DNA from: Ptiloglossa arizonensis
Taxonomy: Eukaryota; Arthropoda; Insecta; Hymenoptera; Colletidae
Direction: 5' to 3'
DNA length: 64,000 bases
NCBI RefSeq assembly: GCF_051014685.1
Contig: NW_027478440.1
Coordinates: forward strand, 248,001 to 312,000
The position numbers were made by a program, and so were the translations under genes. How positions within the stretch are numbered: position 1 is the first letter of the stretch; every line of letters starts with the position of its first letter. A model generated the notes under the pieces. That model was given only the letters and a program-made list of their open reading frames with translations. It had not been told where the DNA came from and made no database searches. This document shows, one piece after another, positions 42,601 through 58,930 of the stretch.

Positions 42601-44005
42601 TTATTCTTTATACGTTCTTCGTTACACGTTATACGTTATACGTTATACGTTATACGTTTTACGTTATTCGTTGTACGTTATACGTTAAACGATATACGTT
42701 ATACGTTATACGTTATACGTTATACGTTATACGTTATACGTTATACGTTATACGTTATACGTTATACGTTATACGTTATACGTAATTCGTTACACGTTAT
42801 ACGTTATACGTTATTCGTTATACGTTATACGTTATACGTTTTACGTTATACGTTATACGTTATACGTAATACGTTATACGTTATACGGTATACGTTATAC
42901 GTTATACGTTATACGTTATACGTTATACGTTAGACGTTATGCGTTATACGTTATACGTTATACGTTATACGTTATACGTTATACGTTATACGTTATACGA
43001 TATACGTTACACGATATACGTTATACGTTATTCGTTATACGTTCTTCGTTACACGTTATACGTTATACGTTATGCGTTATACGTTATACGTTATACGTTA
43101 TACGTTATACGTTATACGTTATACGTTATGCGTTATACGTTATACGTTATACGTTATACGTTATACGTTATACGTTATACGTTATACGTGATACGTTATA
43201 CGTTATACGTAATATGTAATACGTCATACGTTATACGTTATACGTTATACGTTATACGTTATACGTTATACGTTATACGTTATACGTTATACGTTATACG
43301 TTATACGTTATACGTTATACGTTATACGTTATACGTTATACGTTATACGTTATACGTTATACGTTATACGTTATACGTCATACGTTATACGTTACACGTT
43401 ATTCGTAATACGTTATACGTGATACGTTATACGTTGTACGTTATACGTTATACGATATACGTTATACGTTATACGTTATACGTTATACGTTATACGTTAT
43501 ACGTTATACGTTCTTCGTTATACGTTATACGTTATACGTTATACGTTATACGTTATACGTTCTTCGTTACACGTTATACGTTATACGTTATGCGTTATAC
43601 GTTACACGTTATACGTTATACGTTATACGTTATACGTTAGACGTTATGGGTTATACGTTATACGTTATACGTTATAAGTTATACGTTATACGTTATACGT
43701 TCTACGTTATACGTTTGACATTATACGTTATACGTTAAACGTTATACGTTATACGTTATACGTTATACGTTATACGTTATACGTTATACGTTATACGTTA
43801 TACGTTATACGTTATACGTTATACGTTATACGTTATACGTTATACGTTATACGTTATACGTCATACGTTATACGTTATACGTTATACGTTATACGTTATA
43901 CGTTATACGTTATACGTTATACGTTATACGTTGTACGTTATACGTCATAAGTTGTACGTTATACGATATACGTTATAAGTTATTCTTTATACGTTCTTCG
44001 TTACA
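39700..44005 (+). repeat. Tandem duplication of about 4.0-4.3 kb, copy 1
   Basis: Markers match copy 2 at offsets of 4,306 bp on the left (GTTGTTCG at 39,875 and 44,181), 3,956 in the middle (41,844 and 45,800) and 3,949 at TTTGACATT (43,713 and 47,662). Each offset except the last is one more than a multiple of seven because of the 8-base unit at 42,549. About 350 bp (50 units) present on the left of copy 1 are absent from copy 2. Confidence 0.86.
42549..42556 (+). repeat. Eight-base unit (slip of +1)
   Basis: CGTTGTTA is an 8-base unit and moves the register from 3 to 4. The identical unit sits at 46,505-46,512, exactly 3,956 bp away, so it was copied with the larger block. Confidence 0.9.
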
Positions 44006-47000
44006 CGTTATACGTTATACGTTATACGTTATACGTTATACGTTATACGTTATACGTTATACGTTATACGTTATACGTTATACGTTATACGTTATACGTT
44101 ATACGTTATACGTTATACGTTATACGTTATACGTTATACGTCATACGTTATACGTTATACGTTATACGTTATACGTTATACGTTGTTCGTTATACGTTAT
44201 AAGTTGTACGTTATACGATATACGTTATAAGTTATTCTTTATACGTTCTTCGTTACACGCTATACGTTATACGTTAAACGTTATACGTTATACGTTATAC
44301 GTTATACGTAATACGTTATACGTTATACGTTATACGTTATACGTTATACGTTATACGTTATACGTTATACGTTATACGTTATACGTTGTACGTTATACGT
44401 TATAAGTTGTACGTTATACGATATACGTTATACGTTATTCTTTATACGTTCTTCGTTATACGTTATACGTTATACGTTATACGTTATACGTTATACGTTA
44501 TACGTTATACGTTATACGTTATACGTTATACGTTATACGTTATACGTCATACGTTATACGTTATACGTTATACGTTATACGTTATACGTTATACGTTATA
44601 CGTCATACGTTATACGTTATACGTTGTACGTTATACGTTATAAGTTGTACGTTATACGATATACGTGATACGTTATTCGTTATACGTACTTCGTAACACG
44701 TTATACGTTATACGTTATACGTTATACGTTATACGTTATACGTTATACGTTATACGTTATACGTTATACGTTATACGTTATACGTTATACGTTATTCGTT
44801 ATACGTTATACGTTATACGTTATACGTTATACGTTATACGTTATACGTTATACGTTATACGTTATACGTTATACGTTATACGTTATACGTTATGCGTTAT
44901 ACGTTATACGTTAAACGTTATACGTTATACGTTATACGTTATACGTAATACGTTATACGTTTTACGTTATACGTTATACGTTATACGTTAAACGTTATAC
45001 GATATACGTTATACGTTATACGTTATACGTTATACGTTATACGTTATACGTTATACGTTATACGTTATACGTTATACGTTGTACGTTATACGTTATACGT
45101 TATACGTTATACGTTATACGTTATACGTTATACGTTATACGTTGTACGTTATACGTTATAAGTTGTACGTTATACGATATACGTTATACGTTATACGTTA
45201 TACGTCATACGTTATACGTTATGCGTTATACGTTATACGTTATACGTTATAAGTTGTACGTTATACGATATACGTTATAAGTTATTCTTTATACGTTCTT
45301 CGTTACACGTTATACGTTATACGTTACACGTTATACGTTTTACGTTATTCGTTATACGTTATACGTTATACGATATACGTTATACGTTATACGTTATACG
45401 TTATACGTTATACGTTATACGTTATACGTTATACGTTATACGTTATACGTTATGCGTTATACATTATGCGTTATACGTTTTACGTTATACGTTATACGTT
45501 ATACGTTATACGTTATACGTTATACGTTATACGTTATACGTTATACGTTATACGTTATACGTTATACGTTATACGTTATACGTTATACGTTATACGTTAT
45601 ACGTTATACGTTATACGTTATACGTTATACGTTATACGTTAAACGTTATACGTTATACGTTATACGTTATACGTAATACGTTATACGTTATACGTTATAC
45701 GTTATTCGTTATACGTTATACATTATACGCTATACGTTATACGTTGTCCGCTATACGTTATACGTTGTACGTTATACGTTATAAGTTGTACGTTATACGA
45801 TGTACGTTATATGTTATTCGTTATACGTAATTCGTTACACGTTATACGTTACACGTTATACGTTATACGTTTTACGGTATACGATATACGTTATACGTTA
45901 TACGTTATACGTTATACGTTATACGTTATACGTTGTACGTTATGCGTTATACGTTATACGTTATACGTTATACGTTATACGTTATGCGTTATACGTTATA
46001 CGTTATACGTTGTACGTTATACGTTATAATTTGTACGTTATACGATATACGTTATACGTTATTCTTTATACGTTCTTCGTTATACGTTATACGTTATACG
46101 TTATACGTTATACGTTATACGTTATACGTTATACGTTATACGTTATACGTTATACGTTATACGTTATACGTTATACGTCATACGTTATACGTTATACGTT
46201 GTACGTTATACGTTATAAGTTGTACGTTATACGATATACGTTATACGTTATTCGTTATACGTACTTCGTTACACGTTATACGTTATACGTTATACGTTAT
46301 ACGTTATACGTTATACGTTATATGTTATACGTTATACGTTATACTTTATACGATATAAGATATACGTTATACGTTATACGTTATACGTTATACGTTCTAC
46401 GTTATACGTTATACGTTATACGTTATACGTTATACGTTATACGTTATACGTTATACGTTATACGTCATACGTTATACGTTATACGTTATACGTTATACGT
46501 TATACGTTGTTACGTTATACGTTATAAGTTGTACGTTATACGATATACGTTATAAGTTATTCTTTATACGTTCTTCGTTACACGTTATACGTTATACGTT
46601 ATACGTTATACGTTTTACGTTATTCGTTGTACGTTATACGTTAAACGATATACGTTATACGTTATACGTTATACGTTATACGTTATACGTTATACGTTAT
46701 ACGTTATACGTTATACGTTATACGTTATACGTTATACGTTATACGTTATACGTAATTCGTTACACGTTATACGTTATACGTTATTCGTTATACGTTATAC
46801 GTTATACGTTTTACGTTATACGTTATACGTTATACGTAATACGTTATACGTTATACGGTATACGTTATACGTTATACGTTATACGTTATACGTTATACGT
46901 TAGACGTTATGCGTTATACGTTATACGTTATACGTTATACGTTATACGTTATACGTTATACGTTATACGATATACGTTACACGATATACGTTATACGTTA

Positions 47001-47690
47001 TTCGTTATACGTTCTTCGTTACACGTTATACGTTATACGTTATGCGTTATACGTTATACGTTATACGTTATACGTTATACGTTATACGTTATACGTTATG
47101 CGTTATACGTTATACGTTATACGTTATACGTTATACGTTATACGTTATACGTTATACGTGATACGTTATACGTTATACGTAATATGTAATACGTCATACG
47201 TTATACGTTATACGTTATACGTTATACGTTATACGTTATACGTTATACGTTATACGTTATACGTTATACGTTATACGTTATACGTTATACGTTATACGTT
47301 ATACGTTATACGTTATACGTTATACGTCATACGTTATACGTTACACGTTATTCGTAATACGTTATACGTGATACGTTATACGTTGTACGTTATACGTTAT
47401 ACGATATACGTTATACGTTATACGTTATACGTTATACGTTATACGTTATACGTTATACGTTCTTCGTTATACGTTATACGTTATACGTTATACGTTATAC
47501 GTTATACGTTCTTCGTTACACGTTATACGTTATACGTTATGCGTTATACGTTACACGTTATACGTTATACGTTATACGTTATACGTTAGACGTTATGGGT
47601 TATACGTTATACGTTATACGTTATAAGTTATACGTTATACGTTATACGTTCTACGTTATACGTTTGACATTATACGTTATACGTTAAACG
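44006..47690 (+). repeat. Tandem duplication of about 4.0-4.3 kb, copy 2
   Basis: Counterpart of 39,700-44,005, including the 8-base unit (46,505), CGATATACGTTACACG near 46,970, ATGGGTTATACG at 47,594 (43,646 in copy 1), and the TTTGACATT marker at 47,662. After that marker copy 1 continues into a CATAAGTTGTACG block, while copy 2 enters the right domain. Confidence 0.85.
46505..46512 (+). repeat. Eight-base unit (slip of +1), second copy
   Basis: Second copy of the CGTTGTTA octamer of 42,549-42,556, in the same context. The register moves from 4 to 5. Confidence 0.9.
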
Positions 47691-49569
47691 TTATACGTTA
47701 TACGTTATACGTTATACGTTATACGTTATACGTTATACGTTATACGTTATACGTTATACGTTATACGTTATACGTTACACGTTATACGTTATACGTTATA
47801 CGTCATACGTTATACGTTACACGTTATTCGTAATACGTTATACGTGATACGTTATACGTTGTACGTTATACGTTATACGATATACGTTATACGTTATACG
47901 TTATACGTTATACGTTATACGTTATACGTTATACGTTATACGTTATACGTTACACGTTATACGTTATACGTTATACGTTATACGTTATACGTTATACGTT
48001 CTTCGTTACACGTTATACGTTATACGTTATGCGTTATACGTTATACGTTCTACGTTATACGTTTGACATTATACGTTATACGTTAAACGTTATACGTTAT
48101 ACGTTATACGTTATACGTTATACGTTATACGTTATACGTTATACGTTATACGTTATACGTTATACGTTATACGATATACGTTATACGATATACGTTATAC
48201 GTTATTCGTTATACGTTCTTCGTTACACGTTATACGTTATACGTTATGCGTTATACGTTATACGTTATACGTTATACGTTATACGTTATACGTTATACGT
48301 TATACGTTATACGTTATACGTTATACGTTATTCGTGATACGTTATACGTTATACGTTATACGTGGTACGTTATACGTTATACGTAATATGTAATACGTCA
48401 TACGTTATACGTTATACGTTATACGTTATACGTTATACGTTGTACGTTGTACGTTATACGTTGTACGTTATACGTTATACGTTATACGTTATACGTTACA
48501 CGTTATACGTTATACGTTATACGTTATACGTTATACGTTATACGTTCTTCGTTACACGCTATACGTTATACGTTATGCGTTATACGTTATACGTTCTACG
48601 TTATACGTTTGACATTATACGTTATACGTTAAACGTTATACGTTATACGTTATACGTTATACGTTATACGTTATACGTTATACGTTATACGTTATACGTT
48701 ATACGTTATACGTTATACGATATACGTTATACGATATACGTTATACGTTATTCGTTATACGTTCTTCGTTACACGTTATACGTTATACGTTATGCGTTAT
48801 ACGTTATACGTTATACGTTATACGTTATACGTTATACGTTATACGTTATACGTTATACGTTATACGTTATACGTTATTCGTGATACGTTATACGTTATAC
48901 GTTATACGTTATACGTTATACGTTATTCGTGATACGTTATACGTTATACGTAATATGTAATACGTCATACGTTATACGTTATACGTTATACGTTATACGT
49001 TATACGTTATACGTTATACGTTGTACGTTATATGTTGTACGTTATACGTTATACGTTATACGTTATACGTTACACGTTATACGTTATACGTTATACGTTA
49101 TACGTTATACGTTATACGTTCTTCGTTACACGTTATACGTTATACGTTATGCGTTATACGTTATACGTTCTACGTTATACGTTTGACATTATACGTTATA
49201 CGTTAAACGTTATACGTTATACGTTATACGTTATACGTTATACGTTATACGTTATACGTTATACGTTATACGTTATACGTTATACGTTATACGTTATACG
49301 TTATACGTTATACGTTATACGTTATACGTTATACGTTATACGTTCCTCGTTACACGTTATAGGTTATACGTTATGCGTTATACGTTATACGTTATACGTT
49401 ATACGTTATACGTTATACGTTATACGTTATACGTTATACGTTATACGTTATACGTTATACGTTATACGTTATACGTTATACGTTATACGTTATACGTTAT
49501 ACGTTATACGTTATACGTTATACGTTCTTCGTTACACGTTATAGGTTATACGTTATGCGTTATACGTTA

Positions 49570-51380
49570 TACGTTATACGTTATACGTTATACGTTATAC
49601 GTTATACGTTTTACGTTACACGTTATACGTTATGCGTTACACGTTATTCGTAATACGTTATACGTGATACGTTATACGTTGTACGTTATACGTTATACCT
49701 TATACGTTATACGTTATACGGTATACGTTATACGTTATACGCTATACGTTATACGTTACATGCTATACGTTATACGTTATACGTTATACGTTATACGTTA
49801 TACGTTATACGTTATACGTTATACGTTATACGTTATACGTTATACGTTATACGTTATACGTTATACGTTATACGTTATACGTTATACGTTATACGTTATA
49901 CGTTATACGTTATACGTTATACGTTATACGTTACACGTTATTCGTTATACGTTATACGATATACGTTATACGTTATTCGTTATACGTTCTTCGTTACACG
50001 TTATACGTTATACGTTATGCGTTATACGTTATACGTTATACGTTATACGTTATACGTTATACGTTATACGTTATACGTTATACGTTTTCCGTTACACGTT
50101 ATATGTTATACGTTATACGTTATACGTTATACGTTATACGTTACACGTTATTCGTAATACGTTATACGTGATACGTTATACGTTGTACGTTATACGTTAT
50201 ACCTTATACGTTATACGTTATACGTTATACGTTATACGTTATACGTTATACGTTATAGGCTATACGTTATACGTTATACGTTATACGTTATACGTTATAC
50301 GTTATACGTTATACGTTCTTCGTTACACGTTATACGTTATACGTTATGCGTTATACGTTATACGTTCTACGTTATACGTTTGACATTATACGTTATACGT
50401 TAAACGTTATACGTTATACGTTATACGTTATACGTTATACGTTATACGTTATACGCTATACGTTATACGTTATACGTTATACGTTATACGTTATACGTTA
50501 TACGTTATACTTTATACGTTATACGTTATACGTTATACGTTATACGTTATACGTTCTTCGTTACACGTTATACGTTATACGTTATGCGTTATACGTTATA
50601 CGTTATACGTTATACGTTATACGTTATACGTTATACGTTATACGTTTGACATTATACGTTACACGTTAAACGTTATACGTTATACGTTATACGTTATACG
50701 TTATACGTTATACGTTACACGTTATTCGTAATACGTTATACGTGATACGTTATACGTTGTACGTTATACGTTATACCTTATACGTTATACGTTATACGTT
50801 ATACGTTATACGTTATACGCTATACGTTATACGTTACATGCTATACGTTATACGTTATACGTTATACGTTATACGTTATACGTTATACGTTATACGTTAT
50901 ACGTTATACGTTATACGTTATACGTTATACGTTATACGTTATACGTTATACGTTATACGTTATACGTTATACGTTATACGTTATACGTTATACGTTATAC
51001 GTTATACGTTCTTCGTTACACGTTATACGTTATACGTTATACGTTATACGTTATACGTTTGACATTATACGTTATACGTTAAACGTCATACGTTATACGT
51101 TATACGTTATACGTTATACGTTATACGTTACACGTTATTCGTAATACGTTATACGTGATACGTTATACGTTGTACGTTATACGTTATACCTTATACGTTA
51201 TACGTTATACGTTATACGTTATACGTTATACGTTATACGTTATACGTTATACGTTATACGTTATACGTTATACGTTATACGTTATACGTTACACGTTATA
51301 CGTTATACGTTATACGTTATACGTTATACGTTATACGTTATACGTTATACGTTATACGTTATACGTTATACGTTATACGT
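49570..51380 (+). repeat. Tandem duplication of about 1.81 kb, copy 1
   Basis: Offsets to copy 2 are 1,813 bp at CGTTTTACGTTACACG (49,607 and 51,420), 1,799 at TTTTCCG (50,083 and 51,882) and 1,806 at three TTTGACATT markers (50,378, 50,644, 51,057 against 52,184, 52,450, 52,863). All are multiples of seven. The ends are approximate. Confidence 0.87.
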
Positions 51381-53190
51381 TATACGTTATACGTTATACG
51401 TTATACGTTATACGTTATACGTTTTACGTTACACGTTATACGTTATACGTTACACGTTATTCGTAATACGTTATACGTGATACGTTATACGTTGTACGTT
51501 ATACGTTATACCTTATACGTTATACGTTATACGGTATACGTTATACGTTATACGCTATACGTTATACGTTACATGCTATACGTTATACGTTATACGTTAT
51601 ACGTTATACGTTATACGTTATACGTTATACGTTATACGTTATACGTTATACGTTATACGTTATACGTTATACGTTATACGTTATACGTTATACGTTATAC
51701 GTTATACGTTATACGTTATACGTTATACGTTACACGTTATTCGTTATACGTTATACGATATACGTTATACGTTATTCGTTATACGTTCTTCGTTACACGT
51801 TATACGTTATACGTTATTCGTTATACGTTATACGTTATACGTTATACGTTATACGTTATACGTTATACGTTATACGTTATACGTTTTCCGTTACACGTTA
51901 TATGTTATACGTTATACGTTATACGTTATACGTTATACGTTATACGTTACACGTTATTCGTAATACGTTATACGTGATACGTTATACGTTGTACGTTATA
52001 CGTTATACCTTATACGTTATACGTTATACGTTATACGTTATACGTTATACGTTATACGTTATAGGCTATACGTTATACGTTATACGTTATACGTTATACG
52101 TTATACGTTATACGTTATACGTTCTTCGTTACACGTTATACGTTATACGTTATGCGTTATACGTTATACGTTCTACGTTATACGTTTGACATTATACGTT
52201 ATACGTTAAACGTTATACGTTATACGTTATACGTTATACGTTATACGTTATACGTTATACGCTATACGTTATACGTTATACGTTATACGTTATACGTTAT
52301 ACGTTATACGTTATACTTTATACGTTATACGTTATACGTTATACGTTATACGTTATACGTTCTTCGTTACACGTTATACGTTATACGTTATGCGTTATAC
52401 GTTATACGTTATACGTTATACGTTATACGTTATACGTTATACGTTATACGTTTGACATTATACGTTACACGTTAAACGTTATACGTTATACGTTATACGT
52501 TATACGTTATACGTTATACGTTACACGTTATTCGTAATACGTTATACGTGATACGTTATACGTTGTACGTTATACGTTATACCTTATACGTTATACGTTA
52601 TACGTTATACGTTATACGTTATACGCTATACGTTATACGTTACATGCTATACGTTATACGTTATACGTTATACGTTATACGTTATACGTTATACGTTATA
52701 CGTTATACGTTATACGTTATACGTTATACGTTATACGTTATACGTTATACGTTATACGTTATACGTTATACGTTATACGTTATACGTTATACGTTATACG
52801 TTATACGTTCTTCGTTACACGTTATACGTTATACGTTATACGTTATACGTTATACGTTATACGTTTGACATTATACGTTATACGTTAAACGTCATACGTT
52901 ATACGTTATACGTTATACGTTATACGTTATACGTTACACGTTATTCGTAATACGTTATACGTGATACGTTATACGTTGTACGTTATACGTTATACCTTAT
53001 ACGTTATACGTTATACGTTATACGTTATACGTTATACGTTATACGTTATACGTTATACGTTATACGCTATACGTTATACGTTACATGCTATACGTTATAC
53101 GTTATACGTTATACGTTATACGTTATACGTTATACGTTATACGTTATACGTTATACGTTATACGTTATACGTTATACGTTATACGTTATA
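51381..53190 (+). repeat. Tandem duplication of about 1.81 kb, copy 2
   Basis: Counterpart of 49,570-51,380. It diverges near 53,064, where a CGCTATA to TTACATGCTA element appears that copies 51,553 onward (offset 1,512 bp). A private change here is TTCTTCG kept near 52,810, and two TACGCTATACG units near 53,000-53,020 are CTATACG variants not in copy 1. Confidence 0.82.
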
Positions 53191-53807
53191 CGTTATACGT
53201 TATACGTTATACGTTATACGTTATACGTTATACGTTATACGTTATACGTTACACGTTATTCGTTATACGTTATACGATATACGTTATACGTTATTCGTTA
53301 TACGTTCTTCGTTACACGTTATACGTTATACGTTATGCGTTATACGTTATACGTTATACGTTATACGTTATACGTTATACGTTATTCGTTATACGTTCTT
53401 CGTTACACGTTATACGTTATACGTTATGCGTTATACGTTATACGTTATATGTTATACGTTCTACGTTATACGTTTGACATTATACGTTATACGTTAAACG
53501 TTATACGTTATACGTTATACGTTATACGTTATACGTTATACGTTATACGTTATACGTTATACGTTATTCGTGATACGTTATACGTTATACGTTATACGTT
53601 ATACGTTATACGTTATACGTTATTCGTGATACGTTATACGTTATACGTAATATGTAATACGTCATACGTTATACGTTATACGTTATACGAAATATGTAAT
53701 ACGTAATACGTTTTACGTTATTCGTTATACGTTCTTCGTTACACGTTATACGTTATACGTTATGCGTTATACGTTATACGTTATACGTTATACGTTATAC
53801 GTTATAC

Positions 53808-55440
53808 GTGGTACGTTATACGTTATACGTAATATGTAATACGTCATACGTTATACGCTATACGTTATACGTTATACGTTATACGTTATACGTTGTACGT
53901 TATATGTTGTACGTTATACGTTATACGTTATACGTTATACGTTACACGTTATACGTTATACGTTATACGTTATACGTTATACGTTATACGTTCTTCGTTA
54001 CACGTTATACGTTATACGTTATGCGTTATACGTTATACGTTCTACGTTATACGTTTGACATTATACGTTATACGTTAAACGTTATACGTTATACGTTATA
54101 CGTTATACGTTATACGTTATACGTTATACGTTATACGTTATACGTTATACGTTATACGTTATACGTTATACGTTATACGTTATACGTTATACGTTATACG
54201 TTATACGTTATACGTTATACGTTATACGTTATACGTTCTTCGTTACACGTTATAGGTTATACGTTATGCGTTATACGTTATACGTTATACGTTATACGTT
54301 ATACGTTATACGTTATACGTTATACGTTATACGTTATACGTTATACGTTATACGTTACACGTTATACGTTACACGTTATACGTTATACGTTATACGTTAT
54401 ACGTTATACGTTATACGTTATACGTTATACGTTATACGTTATACGTTATACGTTATACGTTATACGTTATACGTTATACGTTATACGTTATACGTTATAC
54501 GTTTTACGTTACACGTTATACGTTATACGTTACACGTTATTCGTAATACGTTATACGTGATACGTTATACGTTGTACGTTATACGTTATACCTTATACGT
54601 TATACGTTATACGGTATACGTTATACGTTATACGCTATACGTTATACGTTACATGCTATACGTTATACGTTATACGTTATACGTTATACGTTATACGTTA
54701 TACGTTATACGTTATACGTTATACGTTATACGTTATACGTTATACGGTATACGTTATACGTTATACGTTATACGTTATACGTTATACGTTATACGTTATA
54801 CGTTACACGTTATTCGTTATACGTTATACGTTATACGTTATACGTTATACGTTATACGTTATACGTTATACGTTTTCCGTTACACGTTATATGTTATACG
54901 TTATACGTTATACGTTATACGTTATACGTTACACGTTATTCGTAATACGTTATACGTGATACGTTATACGTTGTACGTTATACGTTATACCTTATACGTT
55001 ATACGTTATACGTTATACGTTATACGTTATACGTTATACGTTATACGTTATAGGCTATACGTTATACGTTATACGTTATACGTTATACGTTATACGTTAT
55101 ACGTTATACGTCCTTCGTTACACGTTATACGTTATACGTTATGCGTTATACGTTATACGTTCTACGTTATACGTTTGACATTATACGTTATACGTTAAAC
55201 GTTATACGTTATACGTTATACGTTATACGTTATACGTTATACGTTATACGCTATACGTTATACGTTATACGTTATACGTTACACGTTATACGTTATACGT
55301 TATACTTTATACGTTATACGTTATACGTTATACGTTATACGTTCTTCGTTACACGTTATACGTTATACGTTATGCGTTATACGTTATACGTTATACGTTA
55401 TACGTTATACGTTATACGTTATACGTTATACGTTTGACAT
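53808..55440 (+). repeat. Long-range copy of 48.3-50.7 kb
   Basis: The stretch starting GTGGTACG at 53,808 matches 48,362 onward at 5,446 bp; from 54,266 it matches 49,373 onward at 4,893 bp, and from 55,141 it matches 50,346 at 4,795 bp. The offset falls in steps of whole units as blocks present in one copy are missing in the other. GTGGTACG occurs only at these two places as far as I can see. Confidence 0.8.
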
Positions 55441-55773
55441 TATACGTTACACGTTAAACGTTATACGTTATACGTTATACGTTATACGTTATACGTTATA
55501 CGTTACACGTTATTCGTAATACGTTATACGTGATACGTTATACGTTGTACGTTATACGTTATACCTTATACGTTATACGTTATACGTTATACGTTATACG
55601 TTATACGCTATACGTTATACGTTACATGCTATACGTTATACGTTATACGTTATACGTTATACGTTATACGTTATACGTTATACGTTATACGTTATACGTT
55701 ATACGTTATACGTTATACGTTATACGTTATACGTTATACGTTATACGTTATACGTTATACGTTATACGTTATA

Positions 55774-55779
55774 CGTATA
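55774..55779 (+). repeat. Six-base unit (slip of -1)
   Basis: CGTATA replaces CGTTATA, one T lost; the register moves from 5 to 4. I found no copy of it, so it may be a recent change or a sequencing or assembly error. Confidence 0.88.
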
Positions 55780-58700
55780 CGTTATACGTTATACGTTATA
55801 CGTTATACGTTATACGTTATACGTTACACGTTATTCGTTATACGTTATACGATATACGTTATACGTTATTCGTTATACGTTCTTCGTTACACGTTATACG
55901 TTATACGTTATGCGTTATACGTTATACGTTATACGTTATACGTTATACGTTATACGTTATACGTTATACGTTATACGTTATACGTTTTCCGTTACACGTT
56001 ATATGTTATACGTTATACGTTATACGTTATACGTTATACGTTACACGTTATTCGTAATACGTTATACGTGATACGTTATACGTTGTACGTTATACGTTAT
56101 ACCTTATACGTTATACGTTATACGTTATACGTTATACGTTATACGTTATACGTTATACGTTATAGGCTATACGTTATACGTTATACGTTATACGTTATAC
56201 GTTATACGTTATACGTTATACGTTATACGTTATACGTTCTTCGTTACACGTTATACGTTATACGTTATGCGTTATACGTTATACGTTCTACGTTATACAT
56301 TTGACATTATACGTTATACGTTAAACGTTATACGTTATACGTTATACGTTATACGTTATACGTTATACGTTATACGCTATACGTTATACGTTATACGTTA
56401 TACGTTATACGTTATACGTTATACGTTATACGTTATACGTTATACGTTATACGTTCTACGTTATACGTTTGACATTATACGTTATACGTTAAACGTTATA
56501 CGTTATACGTTATACGTTATACGTTATACGTTATACGTTATACTTTATAGGTTATACGTTATACGTTATACGTTATACGTTCTTCGTTACACGTTATACG
56601 TTATACGTTATGCGTTATACGTTATACGTTATACGTTATACGTTATACGTTATACGTTATACGTTATACGTTATACGTTATACGTTATACGTTATACGTT
56701 ATACGTTATACGTTATACGTTATACGTTATACGTTATACGTTACACGTTATTCGTTATACGTTATACGATATACGTTATACGTTATTCGTTATACGTTCT
56801 TCGTTACACGTTATACGTTATACGTTATGCGTTATACGTTATACGTTATACGTTATACGTTATACGTTATACGTTATACGTTATACGTTATACGTTATAC
56901 GTTATACGTTATACGTTATACGTTATACGTTATACGTTATACGTTATACGTTATACGTTATACGTTATACGTTATACGTTATACGTTATACGTTCTACGT
57001 TATACGTTTGACATTATACGTTATACGTTAAACGTTATACGTTATACGTTATACGTTATACGTTATACGTTATACGTTATACTTTATACGTTATACGTTA
57101 TACGTTATACGTTATACGTTCTTCGTTACACGTTATACGTTATACGTTATGCGTTATACGTTATACGTTATACGTTATACGTTATACGTTATACGTTATA
57201 CGTTATACGTTTGACATTATACGTTATACGTTAAACGTCATACGTTATACGTTATACGTTATACGTTATACGTTATACGTTACACGTTATTCGTAATACG
57301 TTATACGTGATACGTTATACGTTGTACGTTATACGTTATACGTTATACGTTATACGTTATACGTTATACGTTATAGGCTATACGTTATACGTTATACGTT
57401 ATACGTTATACGTTATACGTTATACGTTATACGTTATACGTTATACGTTCTTCGTTACACGTTATACGTTATACGTTATTCGTAATACGTTATACGTGAT
57501 ACGTTATACGTTACACGTTATTCGTTATACGTTATACGATATACGTTATACGTTATTCGTTATACGTTCTTCGTTACACGTTATACGTTATACGTTATGC
57601 GTTATACGTTATACGTTATACGTTATACGTTATACGTTATACGTTATACGTTATACGTTATACGTTATACGTTATACGTTTTCCGTTACACGTTATACGT
57701 TATATGTTATACGTTATACGATATACGATATACGATATACGTTATACGTTATTCGTTATACGTTCTTCGTTACACGTTATACGTTATACGTTATGCGTTA
57801 TACGTTATACGTTCTACGTTATACGTTTGACATTATACGTTATACGTTAAACGTTATACGTTATACGTTATACGTTATACGTTATACGTTATACGTTATA
57901 CGTTATACGTTATACGTTATACGTTATACGTTATACGTTATACGTTATACGTTATACGTTATACGTTATACGTTATACGTTATACGTTATACGTTATACG
58001 TTATACGTTATACGTTCTTCGTTACACGTTATAGGTTATACGTTATGCGTTATACGTTATGCGTTATACGTTATACGTTATACGTTATACGTTATACGTT
58101 ATACGTTATACGTTATACGTTATACGTTATACGTTATACGTTACACGTTATACGTTATACGTTATACGTTATACGTTATACGTTATACGTTATACGTTAT
58201 ACGTTATACGTTATACGTTATACGTTATACGTTATACGTTATACGTTATACGTTATACGTTATACGTTATACGTTTTACGTTACACGTTATACGTTATAC
58301 GTTACACGTTATTCGTAATACGTTATACGTGATACGTTATACGTTGTACGTTATACGTTATACCTTATACGTTATACGTTATACGTTATACGTTATACGT
58401 TATACGCTATACGTTATACGTTACATGCTATACGTTATACGTTATACGTTATACGTTATACGTTATACGTTATACGTTATACGTTATACGTTATACGTTA
58501 TACGTTATACGTTATACATTATACGTTATACGTTATACGTTATACGTTATACGTTATACGTTATACGTTATACGTTATACGTTATACGTTATACGTTATA
58601 CGTTACACGTTATCCGTTATACGTTATACGATATACGTTATACGTTATTCGTTATACGTTCTTCGTTACACGTTATACGTTATACGTTATGCGTTATACG

Positions 58701-58873
58701 TTATACGTTATACGTTATACGTTATACGTTATACGTTATACGTTATACGTTATACGTTTTCCGTTACACGTTATATGTTATACGTTATACGTTATACGTT
58801 ATACGTTATACGTTACACGTTATTCGTAATACGTTATACGTGATACGTTATACGTTGTACGTTATACGTTATA
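55780..58873 (+). repeat. Right-domain blocks between two register slips
   Basis: Only satellite is present. TTTGACATT markers lie at 56,299 (with CATTTGAC in place of CGTTTGAC), 56,467, 57,006, 57,209 and 57,825. TTTTCCG markers lie near 55,985, 57,682 and 58,757, and TAGGCTATACG near 56,163 and 57,374. The stretch about 58,000-58,430 (CATAGG-free, with GGTTATACGTTATGCG and two ATGCG units) is matched at 63,575-64,000 at an offset of 5,571 bp. Confidence 0.76.
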
Positions 58874-58881
58874 CCTTTATA
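58874..58881 (+). repeat. Eight-base unit (slip of +1)
   Basis: CCTTTATA replaces the common CCTTATA variant, one T gained; the register moves from 4 to 5. No second copy was found. Confidence 0.88.
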
Positions 58882-58930
58882 CGTTATACGTTATACGTTA
58901 TACGTTATACGTTATACGTTATACGTTATA

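Noticed and set aside
48061..48090. TTGACA followed by TATA-like hexamers as a bacterial-type promoter
   Set aside because: TTGACA is part of the repeated TTTGACATT variant, TATA occurs in every unit, no good -10 hexamer stands 16-18 bp away, and there is no gene downstream.
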